From Inonotus obliquus (taxonomy: Eukaryota > Basidiomycota > Agaricomycetes > Hymenochaetales > Hymenochaetaceae), in assembly GCA_032164295.1 (NCBI GenBank), contig JAJHTX010000010.1, positions 1,364,001-1,428,000 on the forward strand: a stretch of DNA of 64,000 bases, given 5' to 3'. A model generated the notes under the pieces. That model searched no databases and was not told the DNA's origin. It saw only the letters and a list, made by a program, of their open reading frames with translations. Position 1 is the stretch's first letter. Every line of letters starts with the position of its first letter. Position numbers and translations under genes: made by a program. This document shows, piece by piece, positions 24,839-34,727 of the stretch.

Positions 24839-25723
24839 TTAATGATATCTCGACCTGCCTTGTGGGTATCCAGGTCCGCTCCAATCGAATACGGGCACTA
24901 ACTTGTCGGCAACGGCATTCGATCCTTGTACGCCAGCATCATGAATTTCCGTGATACAGCCGGAAATACCTACATCTTCCTGAGACGCATCGGCTCTGCT
25001 TATAGTCGACGAGTGGTTGGTGCGTGACTCGCTGCAGAGGCGTGTATCTGGATACGCCACGTGTTTCTCCGAATGGAGACTCATCGTGGAGGTCGAATTG
25101 GAAGACGAGCAAGTAGGATTTCCTGTGGAGGAAAAAAGTCGAGAGAGATCATGAGAGTTGTTCGCGCTCGGCTGATAGTTACTACCAAGCCCATCGACTC
25201 GTGCGCAGTCCTCGGAGCTCGTGAGCCTTTGCATAGAGATTTCGGAAGAGTTGACCATTGGTCCTAGGGGATGCAACTCGGAAATGTCATACGCATACTC
25301 CCGCCTGTTGTAAAGCTCCTCGAACGGGCTATCACATATCACACTATCACTAATAAGGTCCGAATACCTGCGAAATTGAAAGCATTGGACATACGCTTCC
25401 GACGAGCCAACATTTCCTGCATCTCGCCATTTTCCATGCTGCGGCTGCGCTGGATCGTGCACGAATGATGGTTCGTTCTGTCCGCAGTGATAAAGTTTGT
25501 TCCACGGAGGTAGTAGCTCCTCGTCAAGGCGCGGAACGTAAGAATTTTCCAAGTTATCGGTATAAAACCTCTGTGCTATCTCCGGGAGGCCACGTTTTGT
25601 AACATTAGCAGGCGTCGAATCGAGAAACCCTTCGGGGCTATGGTGAATTTTAATTCGTTTGGCTTTGCGTACTTCAAGCGGAGGGGATGAGGTACGTTCA
25701 GTGAGACCGGTCTCGTACTCCAT
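24839..25723 (-). CDS. Hypothetical protein, 294 residues
   Basis: Uninterrupted open frame starting MEYETGLTERTSSPPLEVRK and ending PGYPQGRSRYH. It is hydrophilic and Ser/Asn/Asp-rich, with a basic stretch VRKAKRIKIHH near residue 20 that could be a nuclear localisation signal, and Ser-rich low-complexity runs (FSSTGNPTCSSSNSTSTMSL) in the second half. No signal peptide, membrane span or catalytic motif. The length without stops makes chance unlikely, but I recognise no family. It stands alone between the MITE and DPH5. Confidence 0.5.
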   Translation of the reverse strand: MEYETGLTERTSSPPLEVRKAKRIKIHHSPEGFLDSTPANVTKRGLPEIAQRFYTDNLENSYVPRLDEELLPPWNKLYHCGQNEPSFVHDPAQPQHGKWRDAGNVGSSEAYVQCFQFRRYSDLISDSVICDSPFEELYNRREYAYDISELHPLGPMVNSSEISMQRLTSSEDCARVDGLGSNYQPSANNSHDLSRLFSSTGNPTCSSSNSTSTMSLHSEKHVAYPDTRLCSESRTNHSSTISRADASQEDVGISGCITEIHDAGVQGSNAVADKLVPVFDWSGPGYPQGRSRYH

Positions 25724-26516
25724 CGGTATTTGGCCAGACGAGTGAGTCTTGCTATCCCGTACCCTAAGCTTCTAAAGCTTAGCGGCGTTTGCTGAATCCT
25801 TCTATACTAGCATTCTTGACCTACTTATATTAAATGAGGTTTAGTGGCTGTGGACGCGTGTGGCTGGCGGGTGAAAGGACGGGTTTGATGTCATTTTGTA
25901 CCGAATGAGACGACCAATCTGCATCGTGTCCTCATCTCGTTATTGTCTTTCATGACCGGCACAATAGCAAAAGCTGATAGCCAAACGTAAAGAAGTGCAG
26001 AGTGTTAAGGCCTCATCTGGACGGGAACAGCATATGTGTACATAGCCTTGAGTGGTTGGCCACATCACAGTGGCTGATATAAGCTTCTGCACAGGCCACA
26101 GGCATACTGTAGTCGGAAGAAAGGGACTCGTCTTTGCCGGAACAATAGCAGCTTGCATAGGTGGTCCTCCACGTATCGCCCTTCACCCGATTTTAATTCT
26201 GTGATAAATATCCCATGCACATGCAATGATGGATGTCCGAGTATGCGGTGTAGATGGGTGGCAGGAACTTACGAAGCAACTGGGGGTAGCGAGGTCCGCT
26301 CGTCTTCGATCCTTATGTAGTTCCGTCAGAGGAGAGTGACAGTTATGAATGAATCAGCTACATGTTCATTTCGGAATTGAAATATTCGTGAGCTCGTGGC
26401 AGATGTTCGAAGTTTTAAGCAAACGACTCAATACTTCGCAATAAGGAAATTAAGATCAACTAACAATATTTGTATTTGTGCGCAATGTCGTGGATTATAT
26501 AATGTCAATAAATTCT
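25724..26516. other. Intergenic, no gene seen
   Basis: Upstream of the hypothetical gene and downstream of DPH5. No feature recognised. The part next to DPH5 is AT-rich (about 26400-26516) and probably holds its 3' end signals. Confidence 0.45.
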
Positions 26517-27637
26517 CTAATCCAAAGAGCACCCATAGGCGGTTCGAGAGACGTTTCGCCAATTCTCCTTGCTAACCGCAAACTCCTCCGCGTACTCCAC
26601 TTCAAGCGGATGGAGTCTCTTTCCAACAATTACAAGGCTATGTAAAGGATCCCCGAAGACACTGCTGTCCTGTGCGACGAGCTCTTCGAGCGTGCCGCAA
26701 ACTATCCGTTGTTCACCCTCTGTCTGCGCACCTACGCGCGACAACGCGATGGCTAATGTTGTGTTTGGCGTAAGTATTCCCTCGCGTCTCAAGTTCTCAA
26801 CGTCCATGAGTTGCGAAACTGCCGTCGTAATCGTCATGTATCGAGGTGGTTCATAGATTTTTCGACCTCTTACAATATAAATCAATAAAGAGGTCTTGAA
26901 AAGGCGTCACGATAAACATACCTAACGAGATTTTCCTCACTCTGCTCCTTAACTTTGATGTCCAACAGCACGAGGGTGTGCATACCAAGGTCCGAGTTTT
27001 CCTTGATACGATCGTAAAAACTGTCTGGCTTCCATGTCTCAGTGAAGAAGACGAGTGAGACTGCTTGGCCAAAATTGTACAGCTGCAAACCGCATGCACC
27101 AACAGCATTCATGATTGACGCATTGTGAATGACGCGAGTCGGAATCTGGAGCGTTCGTGCGCGGAGGAGCAAGTCAGTGTGCGTTGTTGCGCTGTTGGAC
27201 CCGTACGAGCACCTAAGCTGCTTGCAAAGTGCAATGATAAATGATGCATTCGTACCCGAACGGATCACCGACTACCAGGAAAGATATATCCTCCCTGTCG
27301 GCATCGCACAGAATCTCGTCGCTCTTCAGCTCTACCATCTCCCGGTCGGCACTGATGACTGAACGACCATAGAACTCTTCCTTGCACATCACCCATGAGA
27401 TCATTTCAGCTGATGGTTGAGGATAACGCAAGGCGCACCAGTTGCACTTTCGAGACCATCAAGATACTCGTATATGCTTCAAGGTATACTCGCGATGATT
27501 TCTTGATTGCCTAAACGAAACCTCTGACTCAGTGGGTTGTATCGCTCGTAGTCCAGGATAGCAAAGCATCCAACCTCAAGACCACGGATGGTTATGTCCT
27601 TCTCGTCGCATAATCCAAGACCGATAACGTAGAGCAT
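26517..27637 (-). CDS. DPH5: Diphthine methyl ester synthase
   Basis: SAM-dependent methyltransferase that methylates the modified histidine of elongation factor 2 during diphthamide synthesis in the cytosol. The start is the ATG at 27637: [20 protein letters not shown]. After introns come [50 protein letters not shown] and PFG, then across an intron [31 protein letters not shown], and [18 protein letters not shown]. The last exon has [20 protein letters not shown] and [11 protein letters not shown]. These are the tetrapyrrole-methylase fold motifs of the DPH5 family, in order and over the full expected length. About six exons; one acceptor, before EEFYGR, appears to end AAG. Divergent from the asparaginyl-tRNA synthetase. 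Confidence 0.92.
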
Positions 27638-27826
27638 CTCTCCAGACCAGACGTGCTTGATGTGGCAAGGGATGAACGTTGAAGAACTTGAAGTGGCGAC
27701 GGTCACGTTACTTACCCATGCATACAGCCGAGTCATATCAGATTTATTTTATTTTTGCCCTGTAACTACAGCTACCTCACCTGCCAGCTCACCACACGAT
27801 ACTCTCGCTTAATCCTCAAGGAAAGG
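27638..27826. promoter_or_regulatory. Bidirectional promoter region, DPH5 and asparaginyl-tRNA synthetase
   Basis: Only 189 bases separate the two start codons, which point away from each other, so both genes must use this segment for initiation and 5' UTRs. A short T-rich run (ATTTATTTTATTTTTGCC) lies at about 27741-27758. No classical TATA box was identified. Confidence 0.6.
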
Positions 27827-29978
27827 ATGTCCATCATATACATTGACGAAGCGACGGGTAGCGACGACTCCGGCTCTGGAACTCAGAACGCTCCGTACAA
27901 GAGCCTCGCGTATGCGATATTCAAGCATGATAATTCTGGAGTGCAACTGCAAGTTCGCAAGGACGCGGAAACACCATTTGACAAGCCAACAGACTCGTCT
28001 CTAAAGAAAGCTAAGAAGAATGCGGAAGGATTGCGCAAGAAAGCCGCGAAGGCTGCCGAGGTCGCTGAACGGGAGGCGAGGGAGCGTGCTGAGGCAGATA
28101 AACGCCTCGAAGAGAGCAAGAAAATCGTTCTGGTGGAGGATGAATCACTACCAAAACCTGTGCGGGTACGCTTGCATATATTTCGCCTTCATGACACCGC
28201 ATCGATCAAGATAACTGCACCAGGGCAAGATAAACAAGCTCTCTCCTTTACGTTCAAAACGCATCCGAGTATCAGGCTGGGTTCATCGTTTGCGCCAACA
28301 GAAAGGCATAGTCTTCATCGTTCTGCGCGATGGCACCGGGTACCTGCAAGCCGTTCTGTCCGGTCAAACGGTAAATTTCCCAGTCGCTGATTACCCTGTT
28401 CCCACGTCTGACACTTGCTTTCGTTGCCAGAGTCAAACCTACGAAGCTCTCACGCTTTCCTTAGAGTCCAGCGTCGAGCTTACCGGCACTCTGCAGGAGG
28501 TCCCCGAAGGGAAAACCGCTCCGGGTGGCCATGAGCTTATTGTTGACTACTGGAAGGTCCTCGGTGGTGCACCCAGCGGTGACGAAGCTTTCGCGAACAG
28601 ATTCAACGAAGTGAATTCCTAATTCCTTTATTCTGTATATCTATACTAACAATCAAATTCAGAAATCGGATCCTTCCATCCTTGCTGAATTGCGTCACTT
28701 CGTTCTTCGCGGCGAGACCGCGTCAAGTGTTCTACGTCTGCGCTCACACCTTCTCAGTGCATTCCGCGCTTCCTTGGTAGACGCTAATCTCCTTGAAGTA
28801 ACACCGCCATGTCTTGTACAGACATCCGTAGAAGGTGGCGCAACACTATTCTCGCTCAATTATTACGGTCAGACTGCGTACTTGACGCAAAGTTCGCAAT
28901 TATACCTCGAAACATGTTTACCTTCACTCGGGGATGTCTTCTGCGTACAGGAGAGCTTCAGAGCGGAGAACAGGTAATTCGATATCTCGTACTTACGGAA
29001 AATACTCCCTAACATTCATGCTTGCAGTCATACGAGGCGTCATCTCAGTGAATATACCCATCTAGAAGGAGAACTCGCTTTTATCACTTTCGATGATCTT
29101 ATGACTCATATAGAATCAATTGTAAGCCTCGTAATTGCATATCGAAACAGAGACCCTGATATACGAGGTGTATCCTAGATCTGCTCAACGGTCGATAAAC
29201 TCCTTGCAGACCCAGAATCAGAAGGTCTCATCAAACAACTGAACCCCAAGTTCTCTCCGCCCAGTCGTCCATTTAAGCGACTCGCCTACACCGACGCCAT
29301 CTCATGGCTCAATGAGCATGGGATCCAGCACGAAGCAGAAGATGCAGAAGGGAACGTTATTCGTGATGATGAGGGGAAACCTGTCATGGTGGATCACGTC
29401 GTTGGGGATGACATCGCCGAAGCTGCTGAGCGTAGGATGACAGACATCCTTGGCGTCCCCGTGTTCCTGTATGGTTTCCCTGCAGAGCTAAAGGCGTTCT
29501 ATATGAAGAAGATCCCTGGCTCTGGCGAAGGCAGTAAAGTATTTACCGAGAGTTGTGATTTACTTATGCCTGGCGTCGGAGAGATCGTTGGTTCGTGGTT
29601 CATCTTTCACTTGTCATGCATTGGTAGCTCATCAGATGCTTAGGCGGCTCAATGAGGATCTCTGATCATGAAGGACTTATGGCAGCCTATAAACGAGAAG
29701 GCATCGACCCAACCTCGTACTACTGGTTTACTGACCAGAGGAAATATGGAACTTGCGAGCACGGAGGATATGGTCTTGGTGTTGAGGTGGGCTTTCATTC
29801 ATTCCATTATCACTTCAAGATCACTTAGATCCTTGTAGCGATTCCTTGCTTGGCTAGCTGATAGATACACCGTACGGTATGTGCTACCACTCTTTCACTA
29901 ACAATCACTCCCTGACTATTGTGATGCTACAGCGATTGTTCTCTATACCCGAGATGGCCCGGTCGTGCGACACCTTAA
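27827..29978 (+). CDS. DED81: Asparaginyl-tRNA synthetase, cytoplasmic
   Basis: Class II synthetase charging tRNA-Asn in the cytosol. Start [13 protein letters not shown] at 27827. The N-terminal extension has a Lys/Ala/Glu-rich probable coiled coil ([20 protein letters not shown]). The OB-fold anticodon domain has [20 protein letters not shown] and [11 protein letters not shown]. The catalytic domain has [20 protein letters not shown], class II motif 2 around [11 protein letters not shown] and [38 protein letters not shown], and motif 3 at [15 protein letters not shown], ending [10 protein letters not shown] with TAA at 29976-29978. About nine exons; phases agree where checked. An alternative upstream reading from 27755 is not favoured because family members begin near the [10 protein letters not shown] motif. 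Confidence 0.93.
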
Positions 29979-30329
29979 ATGTGTACACATACACAAGATG
30001 CTGGGAGAATGCACTCTCCCATAGTTAGACCAATTCTTCTGGAAATTTTGATGTCCCGAATGTTGTCTTGTATCCAGTATTGTGTTGCAATGGTAAACAT
30101 ATGCTGAGTGTATGTTCTTCTTTTGTCAAAACATCGAGATTCATTTCAAGGTCTGAAGGTCCCCATCTAGAAAGCTGACAATAGCTAGGTCACTAGGCTG
30201 TTTTGTATCAATCTAAAGATGGTAGCCTCGAGGAAGCTGAGCGCACAGACGTGTTCTCAGTGTTCCGATCTATTCTTTTGCGGAAGACCCCAATGAAATC
30301 GAGAATACTTGACCATGTTTATTAACTGC
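29979..30329. other. Intergenic, no gene seen
   Basis: 3' flank of the asparaginyl-tRNA synthetase leading into the F-box cluster. No feature recognised. Confidence 0.45.
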
Positions 30330-30690
30330 CTAACTCATTCGATATCCACGAAAGCTCTCCAAAAGTACATCAATGGCAACAAGGACAAAATGCATCATAG
30401 CACGGACCGAATATGTCTCAATCCAGTCTGCTCCCGCTGATACCACTTCGTCTAGTCCAAACGTCCGGCTCCTCCACCCCTCACAGTTGTCGAGCTCGAT
30501 TTTCATCCTGGAAGCGCAGTTTTCGCGCCCAACTCCCGTATGAGCTTTTGCAGCTGCAAGGAATTCCTTCAGGGAACCCAAGTGAATTTTGGTACACCCC
30601 AACTCCAATCACACCGGATCAGATTTTTTACAAATGCGGTTCCCGGGACGAAATGCTCGTTAAGGAAGCCTCAGCAGGGTAAAATCGCTT
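30330..30690 (-). pseudogene. F-box family remnant with internal deletion, copy B'
   Basis: Short remnant of the local F-box family. Reading the minus strand, a central piece (FVPGTAFVKNLIRCDW, matching FVPGTAIAGNLVRLRM of the intact copy) is followed in a shifted frame by LGSLKEFLAAAKA and then directly by the family C-terminus MKIELDNCEGW and TFGLDEVVSAG. Some 250 residues present in the intact copy between these pieces are missing. The open frame then runs on through about 35 unrelated residues to a stop at 30330. It is tandem with, and just downstream of, copy B. Confidence 0.75.
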
Positions 30691-30749
30691 CTATCTCTTC
30701 CCTATCCGATTCATCCAAACCAGATCCTCTGGGCCAAGCGATGGAATTA

Positions 30750-32470
30750 CTAGCATTCTTTGCGTATTCCCAGGCAGCCGAGCACGCCCTTGTCTAGTCC
30801 AGATGTCCCATCCCTCCAACCCTTACACTTACTAATCTCGATTCGCATCCCATCCAATCCGACGGCTATAAGATAATCAATGACGGTGGACAAGAAATCG
30901 GGAGTGAGATTACACTCCATAAAGCGGATAAGTTGCCGGTGAGGGGCGGCAGAGGCATCCCCGCGAGGTAGACGGGAGTGGAAGTGCCTACAGCCCCTCA
31001 AGGAGAACGTCTCGAGATGTGGAGGCGCGAATCGGATGATTTCGTCAATGAATTCGAGGTTGACCCATGATTTTTGCTTTAATTCGAGCTCCTGGAGAAA
31101 TGACAAAGACCGCAAAGAAGTACGGAATCCGTCCCAATTTGCCGTCGAAAAGGCACAAGGGTTATCTAGCTTTAGTTTTAGCCTTCGAAGGACCGGCATA
31201 CGAAGTCTTGCAATCACAACCGGGCCCATCAGAGGTAATTCAGGCTCCGAGACTTCACACGAGACAATACTCGGCAAGGTCACTAATCGTGAGGAGTTCG
31301 TGATATGGAGGTCGTCATATTCCGCATAATCGATAGTGAGTTCTTGAAGCATCGTCGATGACGATAAGAAGTCACTCGGCTAGGCGAATGCGATGCTGCA
31401 TATTTGTCAGACGAAATCGGGTAAGGTACTTGGCAAGGGATGGGTGAGGAACGAAATTGACCTCCAGAGTCTGAAGCGAGGGAAGCTCGCAGACCTGATA
31501 AAACCGTGAAATGGAAGTCATCCCGTTGCCGCCTCCTGGATTCAGGGAAAGTTGTAGGTCCTGAAGGGAGTTCGAAGTTGCAAGGAATTCCTCCAGAGAT
31601 CCCAATTGAACTTCTTTAATTTCGTCCAATTTGCACCGGAGTATGTTCTTTCCGAGTGCGGCACTTGGGACAAAGTTGATCTCCAGGTTCTGTAGGAGCG
31701 GCATGTGCCACTCTTCGATGATACGAATGTCGGGGAAGTCATTGGAATCTCGTATCGCCAAACGACGGAGATTCTGCATGCTCCGACTAACTGTGTTCGG
31801 GTCGATTCTTCCCCAGATTGATACATCCCAGCCAAAAATATCCAGTTCCTCTAGACCAAATGATAGAAATAATCGTACGGAAGAGAGCGTGGCTCTGCGG
31901 TGAATGCAAGCCTTCAGCGAATCGAAACCGTTTACCTCTGCGATAGCTGCGATCTGTTCTGGTGGCTGGTGAGTGTGGATGCGATATTCCCCCCACAGCT
32001 TCCGCATCGACATCATGACACCCCTGAATCGCTTGCAGACCATTGAAAATGCCACCTTTTCCTCCAGTGTGCTTGCAGCAAGAACGAATATTTCACCAAG
32101 TAGCTCATCCGGGAGCAGACCTAGTCCATAGTTCAAAACGGCGCGGTGTTGCGGCTTTCGGATTCCCCGATTTTCACTACACTTTCTTTTGTTCTGTCGT
32201 ACACTGATGCTTCGAATGGCTGCAGCCCATGATGGAGCGAGTTATTCGACGAGCCGTATGATCGTTGTATGGCTTCGGGATGATTTGGTGGGTCACCATG
32301 CAAGGTTTCGCTGCTTAAAATAAAATGGGTCCTTTATTACAACTTTTTTTAGTGAATAGTGTGACGCACTACTCATCGAGCAAAGTCGGACATTCGTCGT
32401 GCGAAGTCGCGGTCCATGCAGCTTGCTTGAGAGCGGGCAATTGTTCGAGATCTTGCATACCACCGTGCCG
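30750..32470 (-). pseudogene. F-box family gene, copy B, frameshifted
   Basis: Second-best preserved family member. A probable exon 1 (about 32360-32470) reads DLEQLPALKQAAW, then an intron with a conserved AAGCAG acceptor near 32315. Exon 2 is strongly diverged until NYGLGLLPDELLGEIFVLAA and EKVAFSMVCKRFRGVMMSMR. A long frame runs to 31372 with LRR-like repeats (PLLQNLEINFVPSAALGKNI, PSLQTLEVNFVPHPSLAKYL). There a TGA follows RIRLAE; the homologous text DFLSSSTMLQELTIDYAEY resumes in another frame, consistent with loss of about 5 bases. The second frame continues to 30750 (EFIDEIIRFAPPHLETFSLR, GWRDGTSGLD). A 2-base shift also lies near 32145. Could still encode partial products. Confidence 0.82.
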
Positions 32471-32479
32471 CAGTTACTT

Positions 32480-32908
32480 AGATACGTTTTAGACACAGTG
32501 AATCCTCAGAGAGAATGAGATGAACTCAGACAGGAGGCGTAGAACGTTCACAAAATCGTTATATTCTTTGCCTGCCAGAGGCCGTTCTTATATACTAAAG
32601 TACAAGATAATTTAAGCTCCGTTTGAATCTAATAATACACGTTCTATTGTGATCACATGTGATTCGTTCTTATTGTCTTTCGTCGTTATTGTTCTCGTCC
32701 TATTGTTCTCGTTCTATTGTTCCGTACTAGGTAGTCATTATCTTAAGAATACGCGAAGGTACATACTCTTCAGTTGGAGTCTGCTCGAGATAATTTCGGA
32801 AAAAAATGTGCAGCTCTGTCACAATGCAAGTGCTGAGCTACATACATTACATAATGATTACTGCACCGCAATCAAGCAATTATCCTTCCATATATGGTAC
32901 GCATAACA
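32480..32908. other. Intergenic, AT-rich
   Basis: No gene recognised. The stretch 32640-32720 repeats TATTGTTCTCGT-like words (simple decayed repeat). Lies between F-box copy B and the pogo-like element. Confidence 0.45.
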
Positions 32909-32910
32909 TA

Positions 32911-33385
32911 CAGTCGAACCTCCCAACAAGCATTGCCCAAACTGTCCACCGAGGTCAATGCTTGTTGGGAGGTTATGCTTGTCCACGTCTGATACTGCAT
33001 TAGGACAAAATTCACACACACTATTTCAATCTTGCTCCACCTCATAGTTTGCATTTAGGTATCTTTTGAGCAGCCTCATCTAAGTGCTAAACACATAGTC
33101 ACCATCACTATATAGCTGAGGTGAGGTAAGAAACATAACTAGTACTTTTTATCAACCAAATTAAGAAGATACGAACCACACAATCACATCAGTGCAATCA
33201 CATGATCACCTCTGAACAAGCATTTCCATGCCACATTTCTTGCTAAAATCTTAATGTTAATTCTTATATAGAATATTGCTTATAAGACCCTGAATTTCCT
33301 ATCTACCAAGTCAGTGGATTGATTTTGCTATGCTTATGTAGAGGTTATGCTAATCCACAGGTATGCTTATAGGCAGGTTCCACTA
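32911..33385. mobile_element. Pogo/Tigger-like MITE, about 475 bases (candidate)
   Basis: The left end starts CAGTCGAACCTCCCAAC after a TA (32909-32910). The right end, read inverted, starts TAGTGGAACCTGCC and is followed by TA (33386-33387). CAGTNGAACCTC-type ends with TA flanks are typical of pogo/Tigger elements. Inside, the words AAGCAT and GAGGTTATGCT recur in both orientations near both ends. No transposase frame is present. The terminal match is imperfect (about 11 of 14), so this is an old copy or my right boundary is off. Confidence 0.55.
32917..32974. repeat. Perfect 18-base inverted repeat (hairpin)
   Basis: Arms 32917-32934 and 32957-32974 are exact complements (AACCTCCCAACAAGCATT and its inverse), separated by a 22-base loop. 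It sits at the left end of the pogo-like element, so it may be a duplicated inverted end rather than an independent regulatory hairpin. Confidence 0.9.
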
Positions 33386-33534
33386 TAATTTCAATTTACC
33401 CATAGCCAGCACAAGGTGAAAGACATAGGTTTTAGCAATGCCAATCATAATGATACTGTCACATTGAACTCATGGATTCTACAGTGTCGTGTACTTACTC
33501 TGTATTGTTGAATACAGTATATGGTTATCCTTCA

Positions 33535-33870
33535 GATGACATGCAGATTGCTGCTTCGGGCTCAGAAGACCCTACCAAAACTATCTGGAATGTATAACAG
33601 AGTCAACGAATGATCAGCGATCCTATAAAAGGACTTGCGGCTTGTGTTGATTCTGTCATTTTCTTGCATGACAGAAAATATGTTATTTCAGGTTCTTGGG
33701 ACCTTGCGATAGGAATATGGAGTGTGGACAACAGACCGAGCATCAAAGTTCTCGAGGGTAATACAGGCTCCGTAAGGTCTCTTTCATTGTCTCCTGATGG
33801 TTCACGGTTTGATTCAGGATCTTATGATAATGTGATTAGAATATGGGACATATTGCACCTATTTCAACTA
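33535..33870 (+). pseudogene. WD40-repeat protein relic
   Basis: About two and a half degenerate WD40 repeats: DMQIAASGSEDPTKTIWNV then an in-frame stop, then KYVISGSWDLAIGIWSVDN and SVRSLSLSPDGSRFDSGSYD followed by NVIRIWDI. The GS-D-IWD spacing is typical of WD40 beta-propellers of the large fungal NACHT/WD40 and SCF-type repertoires, but the stop, the missing repeats and the lack of flanking domains make this a fragment. Confidence 0.7.
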
Positions 33871-34727
33871 TCTGACGAGAGTGATGATGGAGTCGATTCT
33901 CTGCATGGGAACAAAGACATTTCGGAGTGTGTCCTGGGTGATGGAGGGTGGATTCAACTCAGATAGTGCAAGTGAATTACTCTTGTGAACCTTTGTGCAA
34001 CTCTCTGGCAAACCTGGAACACTGCCATTCTCAGCTGCAAATTCTACACAAAGCTCGATTTCAGTTTTGCGGCGCTTGGTGATCATTTGATGGAGTATTT
34101 TATACATACTTACCTAGATTACATAGATAAAGACTTTGGTCCGTGTGCGCTCTTACATACAGAAAAGCGTGGTCTCTCTCTCTTGGAACAGCCCTATATG
34201 GAATCTCATAATGGACGTCAATACTCACCGTGATGAGCTGCAGAGTGAGTTCCTAAAGCATGAGATATGCTTTGAGTAATATAAACCCAGTTTACCCAGC
34301 CGTTGGTTATAAATCCTATGTCTATCTTACCATTCAGTCTTTGAAGGTTAATATTCTTAGCAGATACTACCATGTGAAGGAGACTGATTTGGACTGCAAT
34401 ACTGAAGTATGGTTCCAAGTCATGGTTGAGGTCCCCTCTACCTCAGTGAGGAGCGGTAAGCATAGTTGGTGAAGAATAGTAGTTCCATATTCTGGATCAG
34501 ACACAATTCTGTACCTAAAAGACTAAGGTATACCACTTTTCTCCAGGCCAGGACTTCTAGTTGTATATGTCCCTCTAATCTCAAATATACCCTCCACAGA
34601 TTTTGTCATGCTGCCTAAATTGCTTGACATCAGGTAATGTTTGAGTACTGTTCTTCAGGTTCATAAGTTAGAGCTACACTAGTACTACAGATCTACGGAA
34701 TATTCCATAATGTGAACCAAACATACC
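33871..34727. other. Intergenic, no gene seen
   Basis: Between the WD40 relic and the 3' end of F-box copy C. Short open frames on both strands without recognisable motifs. Confidence 0.45.

Noticed and set aside
30330..30440. Copia-type reverse transcriptase motif in the tail of the F-box remnant (DWIETYSVRAMM)
   Set aside because: The resemblance to ETYSPVAR is short, lacks the following conserved residues, and no other retroelement domain is near.
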